64,000 nucleotides of DNA from Edaphobacter lichenicola (lineage in GTDB: Bacteria > Acidobacteriota > Terriglobia > Terriglobales > Acidobacteriaceae): NCBI RefSeq assembly GCF_025264645.1, contig NZ_CP073696.1:744001-808000 (forward strand), given 5' to 3'. Below are positions 17,259 to 26,360 of the stretch, in pieces (positions within the stretch are counted from its first letter, which is position 1; each line of letters opens with the position of its first letter). Below the pieces are notes generated by a model. That model searched no databases. It saw nothing but the letters and a program-made list of their open reading frames with translations, and had not been told where the DNA came from. Made by a program: the position numbers and the translations under genes.

Positions 17259-17569
17259 CAGGAGTTCTCCTTCAACTGTTGAATCGAGAGCCCGCAAACC
17301 CAGATTTCGTTCTGAGGCGAGCAAAAGAGGTGCAGTCGGCCTTCGTCGGCTACAGTCTTGAGAGCTGCGGTGGTGAGGGCGAGGGTTTGAAAGGCGTCGA
17401 GCAGAGGAACAAAGGTGATCGCGCCGCAGTAAGGGCAGACGTCCGGGACAGAAGAGTTCGTGGGGAGGGTAGCTGGTGAGCCATCGGCGCTTGATTGGAA
17501 GACCTGGGTGACCGAAGCGGCGACCTCAGTGTGCTGGACACGAATGGAGACACGGCGAGTTCGTATCAC
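17258..17569 (-). CDS. small protein with one CPYC motif, unknown
   Basis: 103 residues, soluble, containing CPYCG near 45 and cysteines in FCS and WVCG near 82-92, which could form a four-cysteine zinc site. The frame ends in a TGATG overlap with the next gene, so it heads a three- or four-gene translationally coupled string leading to the NHL/ASH protein. I recognise no family. Expression by coupling suggests a regulatory or assembly role for the surface protein. Confidence 0.55.
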   Translation of the reverse strand: MIRTRRVSIRVQHTEVAASVTQVFQSSADGSPATLPTNSSVPDVCPYCGAITFVPLLDAFQTLALTTAALKTVADEGRLHLFCSPQNEIWVCGLSIQQLKENS

Positions 17570-18128
17570 AGGGAGCCTCCTACCGAGTGCGTTAGAGCGG
17601 AATGACGGCGCGCGAGAACCTTTGATCTGCTTGCTGGCAGGGGCAACTCTCTGATCGCAGATGTTGGTTGCGTGGGCATGATGGGTTTTCTCACGCGGCG
17701 CAGAATGGCGTCCTCAATTCGGACTCAACGTTTTCTCAAATTCGGATCAATTGATGTATCTACTGAAATGAAACAGGTTATGTCTCAATCGAGGTATGAT
17801 TTTGAGCGCGCCTGATTGATCGTTCATGGCGAGGAGCTGGCTTCAAGAGGTTGGGAGTATATTGACGTCGTCCTGTATGTCCCTTTGATCGGCGGTAACA
17901 CCCGGAATCAGGGACTTCGATAATGGCTGCGCGGATCGGACCGAACCTTTTTCTAGCCGAGGTCTGGGAGTTCTCGGAGGGCACCGCTAGGGGTTCCTCG
18001 GTTCGTTTGGTATGCTTTGCCGAGGTACTCGCAGTTTTCGACTCGGCAAAGGCTCGTGGGATGCCGCAGTTCTCATCACGAAACTTCACAGTTCGCTTCA
18101 ACCTGCTTCAATTTCGCCCATTCGACTT
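17570..18128. other. 559-base divergent intergenic region
   Basis: This separates the coupled surface-protein genes (minus) from the ToxR-like receptor gene (plus). Open frames cross it on both strands but resemble nothing. The receptor is the natural candidate to act on promoters here, but I see no clear direct repeat of the kind OmpR-type winged helices bind. Confidence 0.4.
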
Positions 18129-20363
18129 ATGCTGCTGGAAACCAGGGACCTGATTCGATTCGAAGGCTATGTCGTCGACCGCTCCGGTTGGACACTCAAG
18201 TGGGAGAAGGAGCCGATTGCTCTGAATCGTAAAAGTTTTGACCTTCTGGTTTACCTCATCGATCATCGCAGCCGCGTGTGCAGCAAGGATGAATTGCTTG
18301 CCGCGCTGTGGCCCGATCAGTTCATCGAGGAGAGCAACCTCACCCAGCAGATCTTCCTGCTGCGCAAGGCTCTGTCACGGCACGAGTCGGGTAAAAAGAT
18401 CATCGAAACTGTCTCTGGCCGCGGCTACCGGTTCACCGTCCCGGTGGAGATGGAGCAGCGATACGCCCCGCAGGAACGGCTTCAGCAACAGGTCGTGGTC
18501 AGCTCCAGTGAAACGGTGACCCAAATCACGATTGAGGAAGAGGAGCTTGAAGCGCACGGCGATGCATCGGCCGCTCTGACGCTCGATACGCGGACAACTC
18601 GTCAGCCTCTCACGGTGCCGGAACATTCCTTGACGACGGGAGGGCCGTCCACCGAAACGAGGCCGCGCTCGCTCGGCCGCACCGTTGGTCCGCCTGCTAT
18701 GCGCTGGCTCGTCGGTATTGCGGGAGTGCTTGTGCTTCTCGCTGTGTATCTTGCGATGCAATGGGATGACCCGGCCCGTCTGCGCGTCTCGACGTACGCA
18801 CAAATCACATCCGACGGACGCGCCAAATCCATCGGTGGGACCGACGGGAGCAGAATCTATTTCACGCAACTGCAAACTGGAGGCGTTGCGGAGGTTTCGG
18901 TCTCTGGCGGCGTGGAGGCACCCGTCCAGCTTGGAATCGAGGATCCGTGGAGTGGCGACGTTTCGCCGGATGGGTCCACTCTGCTGATCATCTCTCAGGC
19001 GGGCGGACAAGGACCTGCAAATTCACTGTGGAGTTTTCGCCTGGTTGGGGGCGCTATTCACCACCTTGCAGACTCGGTGGTCTCCTCAGCCTGGTCTCCC
19101 GACGGAGAAAAGACAGTTAACGCCTCGGCGAACGGCGATATATTCGTGATGGGACGGGACGGCTCTGACGCACATCGAATCGCCTCACCCGGAGGATATC
19201 TGAAGTCCCTGGCATGGTCGCCGAACGGAAAGACGATACGGTTTTCCAAGGACGGCTTGTTGTGGGAGATCGCACTCGACGGAACCAATCTGCACCAGCT
19301 CCTCCCCGGATGGGGCAATTCGCCGACCCAATGGAGCGGAGAATGGGCGCAGGATGGACGATTCTTCTTCGTCGCCGACGGCCAGATCTGGTTTCTTCCG
19401 CGCGAGCGTAGCTTCGGTTCGAACGTACCAGCAACTCCGATTCAACTCACCTTCGGCCCCACCATTTGGGATCGGCCGATTTCCAGCTCCGAAGGAAAAA
19501 AGATCTTTGCATCAGGCCGCACCCGGCGTGGCGAGCTTGTTCGATTCGACACAAAATCCAGCCAGTTCAAGCCTTTTCTTGCCGGCATCTCGGTGGAGTT
19601 CGTCGTCTTTTCGAACGACGGCAAATCTGTGGCATATGTCTCTTATCCTGAGGGCGTTCTCTGGCGTGCGAACCTGGACGGCAGTCATCCCATTCAGTTG
19701 AGTGAACCTCCCTTGCACCCGAAGTCGGTGCGCTGGTCCCCCAACGGATCTCAGATTGCTTTTGTAGACCGAACAGCAGACGGCGTAGACGCCATCTCCG
19801 TCATTGCCTCCGATGGAAGCGGAAAGCCGCATCGCATTTTGCCGCAGGATCGCGAGGCGGAGACGGATCCAAGTTGGTCGCCTGACGGACAGAAGATTGT
19901 TTTTTCCACGTCGCCCAATGTCGGCGCAAGCGCCCAGTCTGACCTGCGCGTCTTCGACCTCGCAACCAGCAAGGCCACTGTCCTTCCTGAGTCTGCAGGT
20001 CTCCTGGTACCCCGCTGGTCGCCGGATGGCCGTTTCATCTCCGGCATGACACTCGACACGGTGAGTTTGAGACTCTTTGACTTGTTGAGCGGAAGATGGA
20101 CGAAGCTGGATACTGGCGCCGTTGCTTTTCCCGAATGGTCCCACGACGCCCGGTGGATATATTACGTCCGGTGGACGGCCGATCCGTCGGTCCTGCGCAT
20201 TAACGCTTCGGACGGGAGACGCGAGCAAGTGGCCGATCTGAAAGGCGCGCGGTACACCGGCACCTATACGCTGTGGATGGGCCTCGACCCAGCCGACGCA
20301 CCCATGATGCTCCGCGATGAAGGGACCGATGATATCTATTCCCTGACGCTGGAGCGGAGATGA
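18129..20363 (+). CDS. ToxR/CadC-like receptor with PD40 beta-propeller
   Basis: 744 residues. An OmpR-type winged-helix DNA-binding domain occupies about 1-105, ending in the typical SGRGYRFTVPV. A linker follows, then one transmembrane helix (MRWLVGIAGVLVLLAVYLAM, about 195-214). The rest is an extracytoplasmic TolB/WD40-like propeller with repeated WSPDG and WSPNG motifs. It is therefore a one-component membrane regulator that reads a periplasmic signal and binds DNA directly. The ATG at 18129 starts just before the winged helix; the frame is open to 18012. Lying opposite the NHL/ASH genes, it may control them. Confidence 0.85.
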   Translation: MLLETRDLIRFEGYVVDRSGWTLKWEKEPIALNRKSFDLLVYLIDHRSRVCSKDELLAALWPDQFIEESNLTQQIFLLRKALSRHESGKKIIETVSGRGYRFTVPVEMEQRYAPQERLQQQVVVSSSETVTQITIEEEELEAHGDASAALTLDTRTTRQPLTVPEHSLTTGGPSTETRPRSLGRTVGPPAMRWLVGIAGVLVLLAVYLAMQWDDPARLRVSTYAQITSDGRAKSIGGTDGSRIYFTQLQTGGVAEVSVSGGVEAPVQLGIEDPWSGDVSPDGSTLLIISQAGGQGPANSLWSFRLVGGAIHHLADSVVSSAWSPDGEKTVNASANGDIFVMGRDGSDAHRIASPGGYLKSLAWSPNGKTIRFSKDGLLWEIALDGTNLHQLLPGWGNSPTQWSGEWAQDGRFFFVADGQIWFLPRERSFGSNVPATPIQLTFGPTIWDRPISSSEGKKIFASGRTRRGELVRFDTKSSQFKPFLAGISVEFVVFSNDGKSVAYVSYPEGVLWRANLDGSHPIQLSEPPLHPKSVRWSPNGSQIAFVDRTADGVDAISVIASDGSGKPHRILPQDREAETDPSWSPDGQKIVFSTSPNVGASAQSDLRVFDLATSKATVLPESAGLLVPRWSPDGRFISGMTLDTVSLRLFDLLSGRWTKLDTGAVAFPEWSHDARWIYYVRWTADPSVLRINASDGRREQVADLKGARYTGTYTLWMGLDPADAPMMLRDEGTDDIYSLTLERR

Positions 20364-20714
20364 CGATTCTTGCCAGAGGTTCAGTGGGTGCTTGATATCT
20401 CAATCTTGCAGTGGTCTTTGGATTCAAAGAATACGGCTGACGCGTCGTAGAAGACATGCGGCCTTGAAGCACCGACTTCAGCCCAATAAGCCGTAGTCAT
20501 CTCCCTTCGGTATAGAAACTCTCTTTATGGATAGTTGCAGACGGCGGCTAAGCTCCCTGCCGTCGAAATGAGCGGGATGTTCGCTCAACTGGATCTCGAG
20601 TAAGCACCTCGTGTTTCAGGACCGTCAATCCTTAGTCCCGGTAAACTCGCATCTCGATCGGGTCGGTTACTAAACGCGAGACGGCTCATCTAGCCTCAGA
20701 AGGGTCGCAGGCAA
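20364..20714. other. 351-base intergenic region, nothing recognised
   Basis: It lies between two convergent genes. I see no tRNA, family-matching frame or strong hairpin followed by a T run. Confidence 0.5.
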
Positions 20715-21848
20715 CTACTTGACGGGCTGGCTCTCAGAGAAGAAGTCCAGCAGGCTCTGAGGCGAGTTGTCGCCGAAGAGCACCTCTTGCATCCGGTTCG
20801 CCTCAGCAGCTTCGAAGGCGCTTCGCGGAAAGAGGTCTGTCTCATACGCAAGGAGCGCAGCTTCCACGTCTTCCGCGTTCGCGGCGATGGCCTTCGCGAG
20901 TTCAGCGCCGTCGTACATTGCGAGATTGGCCCCTTCTCCCGATGGTGCCATCAAGTGCGCTGCATCGCCAAGCAGCGTCACACCGGGAACTCGGGTCCAT
21001 CGGTGTTCGACCGGGAGCGCATAGATAGGGCGAGATACAGGGTTCGTCTCACCGTCGGTGATGAGCGCAGTCAGCTCTGGGGCCCAGCCGCCGAACTCTT
21101 TGGCGACGCAGGCCACGGCAGCCATCGGATCGGAGAAGTCGGTACTGGCGATCCAATCCTCCGGTTTTTTCAACGCCACGTACGTATGCAGCACACCATT
21201 GGGCTCACGGTGCGCCATAATGCCTTTTCCCGGCGCCATCGCAAACAACGCGCCTCCGCCAACCGCTTCGGCACTCGCCTTGTGACTGGTGTCGCTGTCG
21301 TACAGATACGTCTCGATATAGGTGATGCCGGCATACGCCGGTTTCGCCTCGGAAAGCAGTGGGCGAACTTTCGACCAAGCGCCGTCGGCGCCCACGAGGA
21401 GCTCGGTCGTCACAGTCGAGCCGTCAGCAAAGGTCAGGACGTGCCGGCCGCCTCCGAGTGGAGTCGCAACGATAAGCTTGTGCCCCCACTGGACCGTGTC
21501 TGCAGGGAGTGATTCAAGCAGAATCCGGCGGAGCTCTCCCCGGGGCACCTCAGGTCGACCGCCCGTGCCGTCGTCGGGATCATCGAGCAGCACGTTGCCC
21601 TCCTTGTCGAGCGCGCGCCCTTGCTGACCACCAGGGTGAATGATCTCAATAAATTTATCGAAGAGGCCCGCCGCCTTGAGTGCGAGCTGTCCGTTGTGTT
21701 CGTGAATATCGAGCATGCCGCCTTGTGCTCGGACGGTGGCTGAAGCTTCCGCTTCGTAGATCGTGGCTCTGATGCCGTGAACATGGAGGACGCGCGCAAG
21801 GGTCAAGCCACCGAGTCCGGCACCGATGATTGTGACTGTAGTGTTCAA
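20715..21848 (-). CDS. TetX-like FAD-dependent monooxygenase
   Basis: 377 residues of a class A flavin monooxygenase. The dinucleotide fold GAGLGGL (10-16), the GGMLDIHEHNGQLALKAAGL stretch and the late GDAAHLMAPSGEGANLA match the TetX-type branch closely. Such enzymes hydroxylate planar substrates with NADPH and O2; TetX itself inactivates tetracyclines, but that substrate cannot be assigned here. The start is TTG at 21848, which overlaps the TGA of the upstream monooxygenase (TTGA) behind GGAGAC, so the two are translationally coupled and share the TetR-controlled promoter near 23430. Confidence 0.85.
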   Translation of the reverse strand: MNTTVTIIGAGLGGLTLARVLHVHGIRATIYEAEASATVRAQGGMLDIHEHNGQLALKAAGLFDKFIEIIHPGGQQGRALDKEGNVLLDDPDDGTGGRPEVPRGELRRILLESLPADTVQWGHKLIVATPLGGGRHVLTFADGSTVTTELLVGADGAWSKVRPLLSEAKPAYAGITYIETYLYDSDTSHKASAEAVGGGALFAMAPGKGIMAHREPNGVLHTYVALKKPEDWIASTDFSDPMAAVACVAKEFGGWAPELTALITDGETNPVSRPIYALPVEHRWTRVPGVTLLGDAAHLMAPSGEGANLAMYDGAELAKAIAANAEDVEAALLAYETDLFPRSAFEAAEANRMQEVLFGDNSPQSLLDFFSESQPVK

Positions 21849-23425
21849 ATTGTCTCCTTACGAGCAAACCAAAGATCGGCCGCTTGTCTGATGGATTGTT
21901 CGCTCGGTTCGCTTTCAGAAGCCCAAGCGACAAAACCATCCGGACGTATCAGTACAGCACTCAAGCCGAGTTGTTCTTTCGCCCGGCCTGAAACGTACTT
22001 CAACTGATCGTTGTATTCATTCGCTAAGGTCTTGAGTGAAGGACTGCTATCGAAGTCGAGCAGCACTCCCTGGCCATCGCGCATGAACTCGCCAATTCTT
22101 GCACCGTCTTCGAACTCAAAGTTAGGGACGCTGTGGCCCACTAATGGGTGGTCGCCACGGAGATCGTAGTGTGTGGTGACACCCCACACTCGTCCTGCAA
22201 TGTAGGTGGCACCATCGCGCGTCTCCATCAGGTCACGCATAACTGCGTTCAGCGCGCGGGCACCAGGGTTGGGTTTCATGATTGCAGCCTGGGCGCGTGA
22301 CCAATCCAAGACCTTTGCACCGATCGGATGTCGTTCGGCGTAGTAACTATTCAACAGACCTTCCGGAGCTTTCTCGTTGCTCCTCGATGATCGGATGTTT
22401 GCGGCGAGCTTCCAGCCAAGGTTCATGGCATCGCCTAGCCCAAGGTTAAGTCCCTGGCCTCCTAACGGCGCGTGAATATGCGCGGCATCGCCGGCTAAAA
22501 GGACTTGTCCGTTGCGGTAGGTTGTGGCCTGCCGTGCCCGGTCGGTCCACGTGGTTGCGATATGCAGAGCACTGATGGTGACGTCGGTATTCGAGATGCG
22601 GCGCAACACCTCTTGTACGTGTTCCAGCGTGACCAGCTTGTCTGAACTATGAAATGCCCCGCCATCAAAGTCCTGGATCATTAGATAACCAGGCTGCGAC
22701 TGCAGGTACATGCCTGTTGGTGTCATGTTTCGGCCTGGTTTCAGCTTTTCCGGATCGATGAGGTCAACGTGAGCAGAGTATCCGGTAAATTCGGGCTCTG
22801 TGCCGTGGAATTCAAAACCGCCCACCTTGCGAACAACACTACGAGCTCCATCACAACCCACAAGCCATTGACCTTGAAAGGATCGGGCATCACAGGCAAC
22901 AGTGACTCCCTCGACGGTTTGATCGAAGTCAGTGATGGCAAACCCGCGCCTGATGTCTACACCCAAGGCTTCCGCACGGCGGGTCAGCACTGTTTCAAGC
23001 TCCTGCATTTCAGAGATCAAACTGGTGTCGGTAGAACTTGGGAGGCGATACCTCCACTGGGAGGAGTCGATATTGCCGGAAAGCAATGGGATGCTTGCGA
23101 AGTGCCCGACCTGACGACGTGTTCCTTGTACGGCATTGAAGTGCGGGTCTTTCAGGCGTTTTGGCACCTCAAGCTGTTCCAGCAACCCACGGCGGTACAG
23201 CGCTTCAACGGAGAGCGCATTGAGGCCCCGCAGCCCGAATGGAAGTTGTTTCAGTGGCGAGCGGAGATTCTCTGCCTTTTCCAGCATTAGGACGGAACAT
23301 TTCGCCATGGCCAGTTCACAGGCAAGAAAAAGTCCTACCGGGCCAGCCCCGGAGATGATCACGTCGTAAGCCGATTGATGCTCGTTACTCAACAGAGGGC
23401 TCCAGAGGCGTTCATGGAACGCCAT
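21845..23425 (-). CDS. PheA/Rox-like FAD monooxygenase
   Basis: 526 residues with the FAD fold ISGAGPVGLFLACELA near 25-40, a mid-protein DG motif (GCDGARSVVRKVGG) and GDAAHIHAPLGGQGLNLGLGDA, followed by a thioredoxin-like C-terminal domain. This layout is that of phenol-2-monooxygenase, MhpA and rifampicin monooxygenase Rox. It likely hydroxylates an aromatic or polyketide-like substrate. The ATG at 23425 lies inside a palindromic operator; a longer start at 23470 would overlap the regulator gene. It is coupled to the TetX-like gene and divergent from the TetR regulator. Confidence 0.85.
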   Translation of the reverse strand: MAFHERLWSPLLSNEHQSAYDVIISGAGPVGLFLACELAMAKCSVLMLEKAENLRSPLKQLPFGLRGLNALSVEALYRRGLLEQLEVPKRLKDPHFNAVQGTRRQVGHFASIPLLSGNIDSSQWRYRLPSSTDTSLISEMQELETVLTRRAEALGVDIRRGFAITDFDQTVEGVTVACDARSFQGQWLVGCDGARSVVRKVGGFEFHGTEPEFTGYSAHVDLIDPEKLKPGRNMTPTGMYLQSQPGYLMIQDFDGGAFHSSDKLVTLEHVQEVLRRISNTDVTISALHIATTWTDRARQATTYRNGQVLLAGDAAHIHAPLGGQGLNLGLGDAMNLGWKLAANIRSSRSNEKAPEGLLNSYYAERHPIGAKVLDWSRAQAAIMKPNPGARALNAVMRDLMETRDGATYIAGRVWGVTTHYDLRGDHPLVGHSVPNFEFEDGARIGEFMRDGQGVLLDFDSSPSLKTLANEYNDQLKYVSGRAKEQLGLSAVLIRPDGFVAWASESEPSEQSIRQAADLWFARKETI

Positions 23426-23450
23426 TCCATTATTGTGGAATGATGTTCCA
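23414..23450. promoter_or_regulatory. double palindromic TetR operator
   Basis: Two copies of TGGAA-N5-TTCCA lie between the divergent monooxygenase and TetR genes. ATGGAAcgccaTTCCAT covers 23414-23430 and TGGAAtgatgTTCCA covers 23436-23450. Their centres are 21 bases apart, two helical turns. The inner arms also form ATTCCA-N6-TGGAAT at 23424-23441. The layout is that expected for an autoregulated TetR repressor. The first copy covers the proposed monooxygenase start codon. Confidence 0.75.
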
Positions 23451-23468
23451 TTTATGTCAAGATAGAGC

Positions 23469-24182
23469 ATGGCCAAAAGAGCACATAGCGCCAAGCGACG
23501 CGAAGAATCGCTCTCTCGAGAACGCATCGTTGAAGCGTCGATCGAGCTGTTAGATAGCAGCGGAGAAGAGGGTCTGACGTTCCGCGCGCTGTCCGAACGG
23601 CTCGCCACCGGTCCCGGTGCAATTTACTGGCACATCGCTAACAAAAGCGACCTACTGACCGCCGCCTGCGACGCCGTGATCGCGCGCACCATCAACGAGA
23701 CCGTTGTCACGGCACCGGAGGCAACGATTCGCGCTGTCGCGCTCGGCGTGTTCGACGTGATCGACGAGCATCCATGGGTGGGTTCGGTGCTCACAAGCGC
23801 CTCGGGGCTGTCGCCCATCGTGCGCATTCTCGAACCCATAGGCCAGCAGATTCGCGCTCTTGGCGTGCCGGACGAGGAACAGTGGGCGGCCGTGGGCGCG
23901 TTGATGGCTTACATCCTTGGCGTCAGCAGACAGAATGCGGCCAACGGGCAGCTCGCTCGGACGCGGGGTCTTGATCGATCCGAATTCTTGGAGGCTGTGT
24001 CGACCGCCTGGTCGCATCTCGATCCGGAGGAGTACCCGTTTGCCCGAAGCATAGCCGGACAGATACGAGATCACGACGACCGCGTGGATTTTCTTGCCGG
24101 GATCGATCTCATTCTCAAAGGCATCGACTCACCGCGGCGTCGGTCACGCCCTCAACACAAATATGTGCCTGGCACCTTGTAG
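23469..24182 (+). CDS. TetR-family repressor
   Basis: 237 residues with an N-terminal helix-turn-helix (FRALSERLATGPGAIYWHIANKSDLL, split across about 38-65) and a helical C-terminal ligand domain. The GAIYWHIANKSDLL version resembles regulators of the TetR proper branch, which often respond to antibiotics or aromatics. No clear ribosome-binding site precedes the ATG, so translation may be leaderless. It faces the two flavin monooxygenases across a double palindrome and probably represses both them and itself. Confidence 0.9.
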   Translation: MAKRAHSAKRREESLSRERIVEASIELLDSSGEEGLTFRALSERLATGPGAIYWHIANKSDLLTAACDAVIARTINETVVTAPEATIRAVALGVFDVIDEHPWVGSVLTSASGLSPIVRILEPIGQQIRALGVPDEEQWAAVGALMAYILGVSRQNAANGQLARTRGLDRSEFLEAVSTAWSHLDPEEYPFARSIAGQIRDHDDRVDFLAGIDLILKGIDSPRRRSRPQHKYVPGTL

Positions 24183-24388
24183 ACCCTGGCTTGCGCACGG
24201 TGCAAGCGGATCAGTACCGACAAACGCGCTGCTCTTTATTTATCCAGCAAATCGATGAGTCCATTTGCGTGTTATCGCCAGCGCTGAACAAGCTATTCTT
24301 TCGGTAACTCAAGCCGACCTCGCGATGCCGAGCAGGACTACGTTGACTGTCCATAGATAGATCCATCACGAAGCCGGCTCTTCGGCGC

Positions 24389-25237
24389 TTAGAGAGAGAC
24401 GACTCCTTTTGTTGGCTGCCCCTGTGCGGAGTTTGAAAGGTTGGCCCATTGCTCCCATAGCCCCAGCCGCGCCTGATAGGCGTCACGCACACGGGGCAGG
24501 CCGGTGCTGCCGACGAAGAAACGCAGCGGCGGGGCTTCAGCGTCGATGACCGCGAGAACCGCATCCGGAGTAGCGCGTGGATCTCCCTGGTCCATGTTGG
24601 AGATCATGGAGACCACATGCTGACGTAGCGCGGCGTAGGGCTCAAGGCCGGTAGAAACCTTCACCGAAGCGGCGCTACCGAAGTCGGTTGCATACGCGCC
24701 GGGTTCGAGGATTGTGACCTTGATGCCAAACGGCTTGACCTCTTGTGCGAGGGCCTCGTGGAGAGACTCGAAAGCCCATTTGGAGGCGCTGTATAGGCCG
24801 AGCAGCGGAATGCCTATCAAGCCGAGAACGCTGGAGACCCCAACGATATGGCCGCTGCGTTGTTCGCGCAAGATAGGAAGCGCCGCTTGGATGACACGGA
24901 GTGTCCCGAGGAGATTCGTGTCAAAGAGGGCACGCACATCCGCCTCGCGGACCTCCTCGACGGTGCCGACAAGGGAGTAGCCTGCGTTGTTCAAAACAAC
25001 GTCGAGGCGACCGAAGTGGCCGTGTGCGGCCGCAACCGCCTTTTTGACCTGCTCTGTATCGTTGACATCAAGAGCGAGCGGGAGGACTCGATCACCAAAG
25101 CGCTCGGTGAGATCCGCTACGTCGGAGAGTTTGCGGGAAGTAGCGGCGACGATGTCGCCGCGCTCCAGAGCGGCTTCTGCCCAGATACGGCCAAAACCAC
25201 GAGAAGCTCCGGTGATAAACCAAACCTTGTTTGCCAT
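24389..25237 (-). CDS. short-chain dehydrogenase/reductase
   Basis: 282 residues of a classical SDR. The cofactor motif TGASRGFG (9-16), NNAG near 88 and YSASK (about 155-159) with an upstream Ser are all intact. The start ATG has AGAGGAAA upstream. The extended C-terminus resembles NADP-dependent members of the 'oxidoreductase, SDR family' group. The substrate is unknown. It follows the NmrA-like gene on the same strand with a 92-base gap and may be under the same TetR control. Confidence 0.9.
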   Translation of the reverse strand: MANKVWFITGASRGFGRIWAEAALERGDIVAATSRKLSDVADLTERFGDRVLPLALDVNDTEQVKKAVAAAHGHFGRLDVVLNNAGYSLVGTVEEVREADVRALFDTNLLGTLRVIQAALPILREQRSGHIVGVSSVLGLIGIPLLGLYSASKWAFESLHEALAQEVKPFGIKVTILEPGAYATDFGSAASVKVSTGLEPYAALRQHVVSMISNMDQGDPRATPDAVLAVIDAEAPPLRFFVGSTGLPRVRDAYQARLGLWEQWANLSNSAQGQPTKGVVSL

Positions 25238-25329
25238 GTAAAATTTCCTCTTATAGGTCCTGTTGACGGATAGAAATTGTGTTTAAGATCGATTCCTTGG
25301 TAAGTCGGAGCCTTCCGCTGGCATCTCCA

Positions 25330-26217
25330 TCAGAAATACTTCATATTTGTCAGATCCTCAATCAACCCAGGCCCAGTCGGCTCCCACCCCAGCGCTTTGC
25401 GCGTCCACTCACTTGAAGCTGGCATATCCAACGCCGCGAAGTGCGCAAACCATCCAAAGTGCTCGCCGGCCATCTCGGGAGTAATCGAAACCGCCGGCAC
25501 CTTCAGACCGTTGCCGATTGTCTCTGCTATTTCCCGCGCCGAAACGCCTTCTTCCTGCACCGCGTTGTAGACCGTCACGCCTGGTCCCGTCTTCTCGACC
25601 GCCAGACGGTAGAGGTGCGCTACGTCCTTCAGCGGAGCCGCGGCCCAGCGATTTCCTCCGTCACCCACATACGCCGACACACCCTTCTCGCGAGCCGTTT
25701 GTGTCAGCAGTGGCACCAGACCCTGTTTGCGCGTGTCATGGACTTGCGGCAGCCGCACAATGGCTACATGCACACCCTTCTGCGCTATAGCCTGCGCCGC
25801 CTGTTCAGGCCTGCGCGGAATCGCCGGCGAGTCCACCGGAAGGTCCTTCTCCGTGCGCACGTGGCCGGGAGCTCCGCTCGTCAATCCTACCCCCGAGGTC
25901 ACCACAAACAGCTTGCCTGGCTCCAGCATTGAGCCCAGCGCCTCAATTGCCTTCTTCTCGTCCTCCGCATTTTGCGCAAACTTCGAAAAGTCATGGCTGA
26001 ACGCCAGATGCACCACCGCATCCATTCCCTTCGCGCCGGTGCGCAGGCTGTCAAGATCTGTAAGGTCGCCGCGATGCACCTCCGCCCCAACAGCCTTCAA
26101 CTGCTCCACGCCGGCATCACTGCGCGTAAGCCCGCGCACTTGGTGCCCCACCTCGATCAACTCCTTTACCAATTCCGTTCCGATGAATCCCGTCGCTCCC
26201 GTTACGAATACACGCAT
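25330..26217 (-). CDS. atypical SDR (NAD-dependent epimerase/NmrA-like)
   Basis: 295 residues beginning with TGATGFIG (7-14), the NAD(P) loop of extended or atypical SDRs. There is no clear YxxxK at the usual place, which places it with the YwnB/NmrA-like group where some members act as redox sensors. AGGAGGA before the ATG gives a strong start. It is divergent from a TetR gene with two perfect palindromes between them, so induction by the TetR ligand is likely. Confidence 0.85.
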   Translation of the reverse strand: MRVFVTGATGFIGTELVKELIEVGHQVRGLTRSDAGVEQLKAVGAEVHRGDLTDLDSLRTGAKGMDAVVHLAFSHDFSKFAQNAEDEKKAIEALGSMLEPGKLFVVTSGVGLTSGAPGHVRTEKDLPVDSPAIPRRPEQAAQAIAQKGVHVAIVRLPQVHDTRKQGLVPLLTQTAREKGVSAYVGDGGNRWAAAPLKDVAHLYRLAVEKTGPGVTVYNAVQEEGVSAREIAETIGNGLKVPAVSITPEMAGEHFGWFAHFAALDMPASSEWTRKALGWEPTGPGLIEDLTNMKYF

Positions 26218-26290
26218 GTCATTCCTCCTGTTGGTAGCAAACCTGTAAAGGCTGCGTCAAAGTTGACATCTGGCTTTCCGCCTACTAAAA

Positions 26291-26334
26291 CGGGGATAGT
26301 CCCCGAATTAATAGATAAACGGGGATGCTCCCCG
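26291..26334. promoter_or_regulatory. two CGGGGA-N3-TCCCCG operators
   Basis: CGGGGAtagTCCCCG (26291-26305) and CGGGGAtgcTCCCCG (26320-26334) are two perfect 6-3-6 inverted repeats, 29 bases centre to centre, in the 143-base divergent spacer between the NmrA-like SDR and TetR genes. They are the obvious binding sites of the TetR protein encoded at 26361. Confidence 0.8.
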
Positions 26335-26360
26335 GATTCAGAAAATTCTGTTGATCTTTT

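Noticed and set aside
20715..21848. Calling the flavin enzyme a tetracycline-resistance gene
   Set aside because: The family match is good, but substrate range cannot be read from sequence and many relatives act on other compounds.
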